The notes under the pieces were generated by a model that saw only the letters and a program-made list of their open reading frames with translations, did no database searches and had not been told where the DNA came from. Source: a virus. From it: 24,777 nucleotides of DNA. This document shows positions 7,391 to 14,783 of this stretch, in pieces (within the stretch, counting starts at the first letter, position 1; each line of letters starts with the position of its first letter). The position numbers were made by a program, and so were the translations under genes. Location of the stretch: IMG/VR virus record IMGVR_UViG_3300013286_000552, positions 1 through 24,777 of that record, one strand, 5' to 3'.

Positions 7391-8194
7391 TTAATAACGC
7401 TCCAAATGATCGATACCTAATTTTTTACGAAACTCTTCCGTGAACTTTCCGTCAATGCGCAGGCTATAACTTTGTTCCATAATTTGCTCACCACCGTGCC
7501 AATCGACATCATTCCACCAAGCCGCACGGGTGTTTAAGTAGGTCTTGTCTTTAGTTTCTGGATCCCACAGGTAGAAAGCTTTTTTAGTGTTAGGGCGAAT
7601 ATGTATAAACTCATTGCGGTGTGGCGCAACAACATCGATGCCATTCTTTGCATCTAAGTCTCTGTGTTCAAACGGTATACCGTCAGCTTCGCAGTGAAAG
7701 AATATCACGCGGCCTATGTGCTCAAATACTCCTAGAGTAATAAAATCTTCAACCCATTTTACAACATTAGGGAAGTATTGGGCCTCTTCGGTAAGTTTGC
7801 GCGGCGCTGTTCTATCGTCCCACGATCCTTCTTCCCATAAGAAATAATATATGTAAGGATCATACGCCCCCATAGCCATTTTTAAATATCGTGTAAACTT
7901 GTTACGCTGTTTATAGTTTTTGAAATCTTTAAACAAATCAATACCGCCAAGATAAACAGGATCATTTTTTGGTAATTCCATAAACTCTTCCATAGCTTGA
8001 TATATAGGTTTCCAATGTAGTTGGTAACTCATAGCGTCAAAACTAAATCCTGGCTTCATCCATGTACCTTCTTTAGCGTACTCACGTGCCTCTGCAAAAC
8101 CACGAATAATTTCTGGTTGTAGTTGATCGAATTCATCCATATTGATATATGGAGTCATGTCGATATAGGGTTGGTTGTTAATTCCTTTTATCAT
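7391..8194 (-). CDS. Putative 2OG-Fe(II) oxygenase, cupin-like
   Basis: The 267-aa protein has an apparent non-haem iron triad in its C-terminal half: FEHRDLD (His177, Asp179), DVDWHGG (His233), then YSLRIDG with Arg246 for 2OG. The spacing fits an Asp/Asn beta-hydroxylase-like double-stranded beta-helix. The N-terminal 150 residues are rich in aromatic residues and not recognised. It starts at ATG 8194 with no clear ribosome binding site and is the first gene of a two-gene minus-strand operon with the pseudokinase-like gene. It is divergent from a second pseudokinase-like gene across a 34-base gap holding a 16-bp palindrome. An oxygenase flanked by two kinase-fold paralogues may act with them, which is inference. 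Confidence 0.62.
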   Translation of the reverse strand: MIKGINNQPYIDMTPYINMDEFDQLQPEIIRGFAEAREYAKEGTWMKPGFSFDAMSYQLHWKPIYQAMEEFMELPKNDPVYLGGIDLFKDFKNYKQRNKFTRYLKMAMGAYDPYIYYFLWEEGSWDDRTAPRKLTEEAQYFPNVVKWVEDFITLGVFEHIGRVIFFHCEADGIPFEHRDLDAKNGIDVVAPHRNEFIHIRPNTKKAFYLWDPETKDKTYLNTRAAWWNDVDWHGGEQIMEQSYSLRIDGKFTEEFRKKLGIDHLERY

Positions 8195-8208
8195 GGGGTA
8201 CCATTCTG

Positions 8209-8214
8209 TATAAT
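8209..8214 (+). promoter_or_regulatory. Candidate -10 box (TATAAT)
   Basis: An exact TATAAT lies 14 bases before the ATG at 8229 and overlaps the palindrome at 8212-8227. No convincing -35 box is seen at 17-base spacing. If used, the leader would be only a few bases. Confidence 0.35.
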
Positions 8215-8227
8215 GATAATTATCATT
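8212..8227. promoter_or_regulatory. 16-bp perfect palindrome, Fur-box-like operator candidate
   Basis: AATGATAATTATCATT is its own reverse complement. Together with the three bases before it, it matches 15 of 19 positions of the classical Fur consensus GATAATGATAATCATTATC. It occupies half of the 34-base gap between two divergent genes and ends one base before the ATG at 8229, so a bound protein would block expression. The sequence is AT-rich, so chance resemblance to Fur sites is possible; the palindrome itself is exact. Confidence 0.5.
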
Positions 8228-8228
8228 T

Positions 8229-8906
8229 ATGCAATATGAATACTATTATAATAGGCTCAGCGGAGAACAGTGGCGTAATAATCTAATTTATACCAGTTTG
8301 ATGTCTGCTGACCAATCAGTCTTCGTGCAATGGTATAACAATGACACAGAATACCATAAAGGACAGAATCAAGTAGTGGATCCTGCTGTGATGGAAGAAA
8401 AGTGGAATAGAGAAGTAAAATACCTTTCACTAATGCGTGGTGCATATCCTAGCCTTGTTCCGCAATTATTAGATATAGACTATAAAAACAAAAAGATTTA
8501 CCTTAAAGTTGATGGCCCTGATTTTTGGCAAAGAAGCCTAAGTGGTAATTGTACGTTTGATCAAGTGTTGCCCAACTGGCAAGATCAAATGCTCAACATT
8601 ATCCAAGCCCATAAACATCTAGGACTGCACAAATACAGCATGCATCCTAGCAGTTATTTTCTAGTAGATGGCCAATTAAAAAGTATAAACTACTTTTTCA
8701 CATACAGCAAAGACGAGCCTAATGTTAGTATAGCGGATGTAGAAAGTCATATCTATTCGTCTCGTCAAGATGAAATGCGTAAACATTTAGAAACTTTGGG
8801 GATTGATTGGAATACACCGCAATCGTGGAATACAATGGATAGACTATGCTGGGAAAGTTTTAGAACTAACTATCCTGCGGACTTTATTGAAAAATGTATA
8901 AACTGA
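8229..8906 (+). CDS. Kinase-fold protein lacking catalytic Asp (pseudokinase-like)
   Basis: The 225-aa protein is a homologue of the one at 6760-7389 but retains more of the kinase shape: a strand at VFVQWY (31-36), a helix-C-like EVKYLSLMRG (62-71), and a hinge-like IYLKVDGPDFW (90-100). The catalytic-loop equivalent is AHKHLGLHKYSMHPSSYFLV at 127-146, where the Asp of H-x-D is Ser137 and the Asn/Asp metal ligands are absent (INYFF follows at 153-157). Phosphotransfer is therefore unlikely by the known mechanism. It starts at ATG 8229 directly behind the palindrome and overlaps the next gene by 13 bases, in a three-gene plus-strand operon with the GNAT-like and radical SAM genes. Confidence 0.65.
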   Translation: MQYEYYYNRLSGEQWRNNLIYTSLMSADQSVFVQWYNNDTEYHKGQNQVVDPAVMEEKWNREVKYLSLMRGAYPSLVPQLLDIDYKNKKIYLKVDGPDFWQRSLSGNCTFDQVLPNWQDQMLNIIQAHKHLGLHKYSMHPSSYFLVDGQLKSINYFFTYSKDEPNVSIADVESHIYSSRQDEMRKHLETLGIDWNTPQSWNTMDRLCWESFRTNYPADFIEKCIN

Positions 8907-9436
8907 TACCGTGGTCTGAAGATTTAGACCTAACAGACTTTTATGCAGAAGCTGAACGAAGAGGGTTTACCAATAACTCTAGTCAAAAGGCAATGGTGGA
9001 CTGCTTTCGTAACGAGCGTGAGTGGTGCGTGTGGATTCTTTACTACAACAATACAGCCGTAGGCAGCGTAGGCGCACATTCACTAGACGATGGCGGATAT
9101 CGAATCTGTGCAAGAACTTGTGCATTTACAGACATGATGCCATTACATCACTTGCGTACTAGAGAAGGCATTACATCACACCAAAATGTAACAGCACAGT
9201 TTTTCATACCTCAATGTATTGAATGGGTAGGCAATCATGATATGTATATCACAACACATCCAAGCGAAGTGGGAACACAGCGATTAGTACATACAGTATG
9301 GGGCCCAGCATTAGAACTAACAGGATGTTTAACATTAACATCTAACAAGTTCTACAGGGGGCATACTCAGACTTTTTGGCGCTTAAATAAAGATGTATTC
9401 TTAGAACAATTATCAAAGGGTCCTAGATGGCATTAA
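8894..9436 (+). CDS. GNAT-like N-acyltransferase candidate
   Basis: The 180-aa protein has a GNAT-like layout: an N-terminal helix region (DLTDFYAEAERRGF at 12-25), then strands WCVWILYYNNTAVGSVGAHS (44-63) and a C-terminal section with FYRGHTQTFWRL. No clear acetyl-CoA pyrophosphate loop (Q/R-x-x-G-x-G/A) is visible, so the assignment rests on overall shape and on similarity, as I recall it, to unannotated proteins of marine T4-like phages. It sits between the pseudokinase and radical SAM genes with 13- and 10-base overlaps, which implies co-translation. If it is an acyltransferase, the acceptor is unknown. Confidence 0.5.
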   Translation: MYKLIPWSEDLDLTDFYAEAERRGFTNNSSQKAMVDCFRNEREWCVWILYYNNTAVGSVGAHSLDDGGYRICARTCAFTDMMPLHHLRTREGITSHQNVTAQFFIPQCIEWVGNHDMYITTHPSEVGTQRLVHTVWGPALELTGCLTLTSNKFYRGHTQTFWRLNKDVFLEQLSKGPRWH

Positions 9437-10509
9437 CATTATCTCTATGCGAGCATTGCTATAGACACGCACCAGCTGAGAAATTTGTGCGTGATGGCTC
9501 TGTTTGGATGCGTAAAACTTGTACAGAACATGGCAAATCTGAATATATGATTGAGCGCGATGCAGAGTTTTACCATAGCTTAGAATTCGATCCGTACGGG
9601 TATGATGTTCCTAGCGGCATCATGATTGAAGTTACTGATCGTTGCAATCTCAAATGTCCGCATTGCTATCACGAGCCAGAAAGTGCATCAACTGATAAAC
9701 CGTTGGGACTTATACTACAGCAAATAGAAAGTTGGCCTGATGATGCAGGTAGTGTGATACTTGCTGGCGCAGAACCAACACTACGTAAAGACTTACCAGA
9801 ACTTATAAGAAACATTCGTCATGTACAAGAGCATCTTAATAGAACACAGCAAGATATTACAATTTTAACCAACGGTGTCAAACTTGCTGATAAACAATGG
9901 GTTGCTGACATAGCCAAAGCAGGATGCCGTGCAGTAATGATAGGGCTTAATCATCAATCATACCAAGGCGAAACTGTGCATCGTAAGCAATTAGAGGGGA
10001 TTGAAAATTGTAAAGATGCTGGTATCTATGTATACTATGTTGGCTACACATTAGAAGATTTTAATCATATTCCTGATGTGTTAGATGAAATACAGTTGCT
10101 AGGCAATAGCGCAGGACAGTATAGAGTGCGTGCCGGAAGCGATATCGGTCGCAATCCTAATGAGCCAAGATACTTTCTAAGCGATCATGTCAAGGCTATT
10201 AAAGCATACGTAGACAGCAAAGGTTGGACTTGGGAAAAGATTCCTGCTGATGATAACTTATATCACTATATGGTTAAGATCAACGGCATTGTACATAGGC
10301 TAATACAATGGAGTGATCCTAAGACTATTGACATGGAAGAACTACGTTGCGGTCCGTGGTGCGACTTTGTGCCCAACAAGCCCATAACAAACTTCTTACA
10401 TCAAATCATGTTGCGTGATGCGGCAGTTAATAAAGGAATGAACTTGTGGGATACCGTACCAGAACGCTATCAGTTTCGAAGTAGAGAAGCAATGAGGCTA
10501 GACCCTTAA
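9427..10509 (+). CDS. Radical SAM enzyme with N-terminal Cys knuckle (MJ0619/Tes-like)
   Basis: The 360-aa protein begins with a small metal-binding knuckle: CEHC at 8-11 and CTEHG at 32-36. This is followed by a radical SAM core with CxxxCxxC at Cys73, Cys77 and Cys80 (TDRCNLKCPHC) and GAEPT at 114-118 in place of GGEPT. The N-terminal C-x2-C...C-x2-H-G knuckle is characteristic of radical SAM proteins of the MJ0619/tetraether-lipid-synthase type, many of which act on lipids or other hydrophobic carbons. Two more Cys (308, 312) near the C-terminus could bind a cluster or metal. It starts at ATG 9427 behind AAAGGG, 10 bases inside the GNAT-like gene. It converges on speD with a 4-base overlap. 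The reaction is unknown. Confidence 0.83.
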   Translation: MALTLSLCEHCYRHAPAEKFVRDGSVWMRKTCTEHGKSEYMIERDAEFYHSLEFDPYGYDVPSGIMIEVTDRCNLKCPHCYHEPESASTDKPLGLILQQIESWPDDAGSVILAGAEPTLRKDLPELIRNIRHVQEHLNRTQQDITILTNGVKLADKQWVADIAKAGCRAVMIGLNHQSYQGETVHRKQLEGIENCKDAGIYVYYVGYTLEDFNHIPDVLDEIQLLGNSAGQYRVRAGSDIGRNPNEPRYFLSDHVKAIKAYVDSKGWTWEKIPADDNLYHYMVKINGIVHRLIQWSDPKTIDMEELRCGPWCDFVPNKPITNFLHQIMLRDAAVNKGMNLWDTVPERYQFRSREAMRLDP

Positions 10510-10856
10510 GCCTGTCGCTCTAGAAAAGTTTCTTTAATAGATGCTGGATTAAAGTATTTCTTAACCAATTCAACAACTATGTCTTTATCGAAAGATTTAC
10601 AACTAAAAAGATCAATATAACCTTCCCTGGTCGCACTAACAAAATGTGCAGTGATGTTACTGGTTTGTATCATTTGCATCATGCTGAATCCTGCGTTAGG
10701 TGTCTTGGGCAACAGATATTCAATCCTAGGCCCGTCAACTGCCTGCATGCCTATGCGGGGAATCAGCTCAACAACAAATTTCTCAATCACTATATCATTA
10801 TCGATGCTTTGATTGCATCCTGAGCAATCAAGTAATAAATGGTAACCCCAAGTCAT
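10506..10856 (-). CDS. speD: S-adenosylmethionine decarboxylase-like protein
   Basis: The 116-aa protein resembles SpeD, the pyruvoyl enzyme that cleaves itself and decarboxylates SAM for spermidine synthesis. Seen: GYHLLLDCSGC at 4-14, then TSNITAHF at 65-72 and IDLFSCKSFD at 81-90. The pyruvoyl-forming Ser66, processing His71 and catalytic Cys86 are in their usual places, but the normal ESH around the serine reads TSN. SpeD genes occur in marine T4-like phages, so the divergent motif may be a lineage form. The length fits bacterial class-1 SpeD (110-130 aa). It is preceded by AAAGGAT and its ATG overlaps the SGNH hydrolase stop as ATGA. Besides polyamines, decarboxylating SAM could compete with the many SAM-using enzymes nearby (inference). 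Confidence 0.8.
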   Translation of the reverse strand: MTWGYHLLLDCSGCNQSIDNDIVIEKFVVELIPRIGMQAVDGPRIEYLLPKTPNAGFSMMQMIQTSNITAHFVSATREGYIDLFSCKSFDKDIVVELVKKYFNPASIKETFLERQA

Positions 10857-11539
10857 TGTATATCCTTTAAAATTAATTGCGCTAATGCTTCATGCGCATC
10901 TCTTCCGTAATGTAGGTAAGGCATCTTAGTAAAACCTTGTTCCTCTGCCCAGTCTTTATAATTAGTGTGTCCTTGAAAATCAAACCAATTATCAAAATTG
11001 CTTGCAGTATGATTGAGCATTAAGTGGTATACATCTTTGCATGACATATCAACTAATAAAGCTAGAGAATCTATGTCATTATGTGGATGTAAGAATTGCT
11101 TTACGTAAGTATCGTTAATAGGATTATGCAACTTAGTTACTTTGATATCTTTTTCTATTGGCCCGTACCATTGCATGCCTACTTGTAGATATTGGTCTTC
11201 ATCATGACCTAATAAGTTTTTACCAGGATAGTAAAATTCATTTCGATCAGAAGAAGTGTAACCAAACAATACAAGACTATTTGGATGGTCGTGCAATGCC
11301 TGTCCTAGTAATCGCATGCTACGTTGATTACTGCCACCTGTCATTGCATAGTTATAGTACGGCATCCCTAACGCTTTCGCAACAATAGCCGGAAACGCTA
11401 ACATTTTACCAGGAACATCAGCCGCCTCTAAAGAAATGTCTCCACGTAAGTACATATCATACGTGCTGTTGCTGGTTAATAATTCACACCCTGCAACATG
11501 GCTGTCACCAAATGCAAGTATAGACTCATAGTTTTTCAT
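10853..11539 (-). CDS. SGNH/GDSL-type hydrolase
   Basis: The 228-aa protein has the SGNH block I motif FGDSH at 10-14 with nucleophile Ser13, a block II-III-like MTGGSNQRS at 66-74 (oxyanion Gly and Asn71), and a C-terminal GRDAH at 212-216 supplying Asp214 and His216. Such enzymes are esterases or acyltransferases acting on acetylated sugars, lipids or peptides. No signal peptide is seen, so it acts inside the host cell or in the virion. It is the first gene of an operon with speD and divergent from the tandem radical SAM pair. The central 90 residues are not alignable by eye. Substrate unknown; de-acetylation of glycans would fit the region. Confidence 0.75.
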   Translation of the reverse strand: MKNYESILAFGDSHVAGCELLTSNSTYDMYLRGDISLEAADVPGKMLAFPAIVAKALGMPYYNYAMTGGSNQRSMRLLGQALHDHPNSLVLFGYTSSDRNEFYYPGKNLLGHDEDQYLQVGMQWYGPIEKDIKVTKLHNPINDTYVKQFLHPHNDIDSLALLVDMSCKDVYHLMLNHTASNFDNWFDFQGHTNYKDWAEEQGFTKMPYLHYGRDAHEALAQLILKDIQ

Positions 11540-11547
11540 TATGTATA

Positions 11548-11562
11548 TATTTAACTTAAATA
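11548..11562. promoter_or_regulatory. 15-base palindrome in a divergent promoter gap
   Basis: TATTTAACTTAAATA is a perfect 7-1-7 inverted repeat in the 27-base gap between the divergent SGNH hydrolase and radical SAM genes. It places a TTAAATA element upstream of each gene, similar to the late-promoter octamer with one or two mismatches. It may be an operator or a symmetric promoter pair. Confidence 0.35.
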
Positions 11563-11566
11563 CACT

Positions 11567-13174
11567 ATGTTCGATGTAATTCTATTTGCTGACGCTCCTT
11601 ACCCACATCATAAAATTAGAGGCTATGGCGTACATAGAATAGCCAGTCATATTCGTGCAAATGGTTACTCTTGTATTGTTATAGATTTTAGTTCTGCGTT
11701 AACCTTTGATTTATATAAAGAAATTATAGATCTTACAGTTGGCCCTAACACACTTATGGTAGGGTATTCTACTACATGGCTTCCTTATAGGTATCCAGAG
11801 ATTCCTGGTGAGTTTAGCAATCAGATCCCCGGGCATCATATTGGTGAGGAGTATGAGCTTTCTAATAACAAAGAAGATTTAAAAGACTGGAAAAAGAATA
11901 ATCTAGTTTTTAAATTTGGAATTAATGAAGTTGATGATTGGTTAAAATATCCAAAGTCAATCAACCCTAATTTGAAAACAGTATTAGGCGGAGCTAAGGC
12001 AGATTTCTATATGGACCTAGCAAATGTAGATCATGTGATATTTGGCATAGCAGAAACTATGACTATTGATCTATTAAATAAACTCAGTGGTAAGACTAAA
12101 CGTATTTTTAACAAATATATAGATCATGACCGCAAGGCACATGCCACGTCATGGGATTTTAGACAAAGTAAAACAACTTATACTGATTTAGATTTTCTGC
12201 AACCCCAAGAAAGTCTAGTATTAGAAGTAGGCAGAGGATGCAGATTTAAATGTGCATTTTGTAATTTTCCGTTAATTGGACAAAAGAATGTTAACGACTA
12301 TCTAAAACAGCCTAGTGTAATACGAGATGAACTATTAGAAAACTACGAGCGATGGGGTACTACCAAATACTTTATTGTAGATGATACTTTCAACGACAGC
12401 ACAGAAAAATTAGAGATGATGGTTAAGGTTATGAGAGATCTTCCATTTGATATTAAGTTTTGGTGTTATACTCGAATTGACTTATTAGCCGCCCATCCAG
12501 AACAAATTGAATTAATGAAAGAATTAGGTGTTGCTGAAACGTTCTTTGGCTTGGAAACATTTAACGATAAGAGTAGTAAGACTATTGGCAAAGGTATGCC
12601 CAACAGCCGACGCAAGGATACTTTGTATAAAGCAAAGGAAATATGGGGTGATCGTGTTTATATGGAAGGTGGCTTTATGATTGGCTTGCCTTACGAGACA
12701 CAGGCCAGCTGGAGACAAACTGTTGATTGGTTAAAAAGAGAAGACTGCCCGTTGGACATTAGCACTTGCTATCCTGTGAATATTATTAAAAAGACAGATC
12801 GCAACCAATGGTTTCCTACCAGCTGGTTTGATAACAACTATGAACAGTTTGGTTATTATTTCCCGCATGACGGAATAGAGGGTTTATTGACCTGGCACAA
12901 AGACGACGATACTGATATTAATACATTTGTTAAGGCACAAGAGATAGCAGATGCAACTACTAAAGAGTTAGCATCTTATCAACGTCCGCGGAAAGGGGAT
13001 TTTTATGCAAGCGCATTTAATCATGCCATATTAAAAGATAGAGAAGCAACGTTAAATATGACAGATCAAGAATACAATCAAATTGTACATAATATAGATT
13101 TTGATAATTTATTTTACGAATCTGCACATCAAGAATACTTTGGCTTGTTATTAAAAAAATTAAGAAATGTTTAA
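11567..13174 (+). CDS. B12-binding-like radical SAM protein, copy 1
   Basis: The 535-aa protein has an N-terminal cobalamin-binding-like Rossmann region (about 1-175), including RGYGVHRIASHIRANGYSC, a LMVGYSTTW strand, TVLGGAKAD at 138-146 and FGIAETMT at 159-166, followed by a radical SAM core with CxxxCxxC at Cys225, Cys229 and Cys232 (GRGCRFKCAFC). The DxHxxG motif that binds cobalamin base-off is absent, so B12 may bind differently or not at all. The C-terminal ~130 residues are specific to this pair. Known relatives methylate or rearrange unactivated carbon. It overlaps its paralogue by 8 bases. There is no ribosome binding site; a TTAAATA element lies 4 bases before the ATG. Family firm, reaction unknown. 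Confidence 0.85.
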   Translation: MFDVILFADAPYPHHKIRGYGVHRIASHIRANGYSCIVIDFSSALTFDLYKEIIDLTVGPNTLMVGYSTTWLPYRYPEIPGEFSNQIPGHHIGEEYELSNNKEDLKDWKKNNLVFKFGINEVDDWLKYPKSINPNLKTVLGGAKADFYMDLANVDHVIFGIAETMTIDLLNKLSGKTKRIFNKYIDHDRKAHATSWDFRQSKTTYTDLDFLQPQESLVLEVGRGCRFKCAFCNFPLIGQKNVNDYLKQPSVIRDELLENYERWGTTKYFIVDDTFNDSTEKLEMMVKVMRDLPFDIKFWCYTRIDLLAAHPEQIELMKELGVAETFFGLETFNDKSSKTIGKGMPNSRRKDTLYKAKEIWGDRVYMEGGFMIGLPYETQASWRQTVDWLKREDCPLDISTCYPVNIIKKTDRNQWFPTSWFDNNYEQFGYYFPHDGIEGLLTWHKDDDTDINTFVKAQEIADATTKELASYQRPRKGDFYASAFNHAILKDREATLNMTDQEYNQIVHNIDFDNLFYESAHQEYFGLLLKKLRNV

Positions 13175-14783
13175 TATAATACTATTCACAGATACCCCAG
13201 AGCCGTTGACCAAGACCAGAGGGTACGGCTGTCATAGACTGGCTTCACAGGTAAGAAGCGAAGGATACACTTGCTTGGTTGTAGATTTTATATCTGCAAT
13301 GGATTATAATATGTATAAAGAAATATTAAACCATGCAGTAGGGCCGGAAACTTACGTTGTGGGGTTTTCATCATCTTGGCTTCCTTATCTTATGCTGGAA
13401 GGAGAAGCCCCCCAAACTGCCGATCCTGGTAGAGAAGTTGACCAGCGTAGACGGGGTAGTGACGAAATACTGTTAAAAACTGATATAGAAGATCCGTTTG
13501 CTGGCTCATTAATGACTGCTTTTATTAACAAATATGCAGGACAGTGGTTTAACTATGTAAAAGAATTGAATCCCAAAACTAAAGTTGTGTTGGGCGGCAA
13601 TAAAATTGATTGGTACACAGATATAAAAGAAGTTGACCATTTTATGATAGGCTTGTCTGAAACTATGATGTTAGACTTACTTGATTCTCTCAGTAAAAAA
13701 GGACCAAGAAGAATTTTTAATAAAGTAATAGACCACGACACTCGTGCTAAATTACCTAGATGGGATTTTAGAGAAAGCTCTACGTCCTATACAGAATACG
13801 ATTTTATCAAACCTAACGAAACACTCAGTTTAGAATTATCACGTGGGTGTAGATACAAGTGTAGCTACTGTTCTTATCCTATGATTGGACAAAAGAACAT
13901 GGAAGATTATCTAAAGTATCCCCAAACTTTAAAAAAAGAGTTAATAGAAAATTATGAGCGTTGGGGTACAACACAGTATTATTTTATGGACGATACGTTT
14001 AACGATACTACTGAAAAGTTGCAGGCCTTCTTAGATGTTGTTAGCTCATTACCATTTAAGATCAGCTTCTGGTGTTATCTAAGATTAGATGTGTTAGCTG
14101 TGCATCCTGAACAGATATACATTTTAAAAGAGTTAGGTATTGGACAATGTTATATGGGCATAGAAACATTCCACCCTAAGGCAGGCAAAGCTATTGGAAA
14201 AGGTATGAGTGCTTCCCGTAGAAAACAAACTCTTAAATTGTGTCAAGAAGTATGGGGAGCAGATGTTAGTATACAGGCTGGATTTATGGTAGGACTGCCA
14301 CACGAGTCATCTGACTCTATATACGAAACTGCAAAATATCTTTCAGAGCCTGCTTGCCCTATAACACAAGGATGGGTATTTTCATTAAGCATAGTAGGTA
14401 ATCATGATCTATCTAAGTATGTGTACAAGAGCGAATTTGATACTAACCATGAAAAGTATGGTTATAAAATTCCCAACCCAGATAGATTCTGGGAATGGTA
14501 CAAAGACGATGAAACTGATATAACAAGTTGGAAAGTAGCAGAAGCTGTAAGCATGAAGGCACACGAAACAATAGTCAACAAAGATTATAAAGGAGATTTT
14601 TATAAATCGTCTCTAAAACATCCTGTGTTATCAAACAGACAGCTAACTATGTCAATGACAGATAAAGAATATAAAGATCTTATTAATTCCATTGATCAAT
14701 TTAAGCTGTATACAGATACAGTAATGGAAGATTATTTTAATCCGCTAATACAAAAACTAAAAAATGCCAATACCGTTAAATGA
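13167..14783 (+). CDS. B12-binding-like radical SAM protein, copy 2
   Basis: The 538-aa protein is a full-length paralogue of the preceding one. Shared blocks include ENYERWGTT, the RGCR(F/Y)KC cluster loop (Cys228, Cys232, Cys235), a DDTFND segment and KAIGKGM/KTIGKGM. It again has the RGYG...GY cobalamin-domain-like N-terminus without DxHxxG. It differs most at 75-125, where copy 2 carries a charged, arginine-rich insert (REVDQRRRG near 89-97), and near the C-terminus. Divergence across the whole length suggests an old duplication and different substrates rather than a recent copy. It overlaps copy 1 by 8 bases and the next radical SAM gene by 20, so the three are probably translated together. 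Confidence 0.85.
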   Translation: MFNIILFTDTPEPLTKTRGYGCHRLASQVRSEGYTCLVVDFISAMDYNMYKEILNHAVGPETYVVGFSSSWLPYLMLEGEAPQTADPGREVDQRRRGSDEILLKTDIEDPFAGSLMTAFINKYAGQWFNYVKELNPKTKVVLGGNKIDWYTDIKEVDHFMIGLSETMMLDLLDSLSKKGPRRIFNKVIDHDTRAKLPRWDFRESSTSYTEYDFIKPNETLSLELSRGCRYKCSYCSYPMIGQKNMEDYLKYPQTLKKELIENYERWGTTQYYFMDDTFNDTTEKLQAFLDVVSSLPFKISFWCYLRLDVLAVHPEQIYILKELGIGQCYMGIETFHPKAGKAIGKGMSASRRKQTLKLCQEVWGADVSIQAGFMVGLPHESSDSIYETAKYLSEPACPITQGWVFSLSIVGNHDLSKYVYKSEFDTNHEKYGYKIPNPDRFWEWYKDDETDITSWKVAEAVSMKAHETIVNKDYKGDFYKSSLKHPVLSNRQLTMSMTDKEYKDLINSIDQFKLYTDTVMEDYFNPLIQKLKNANTVK

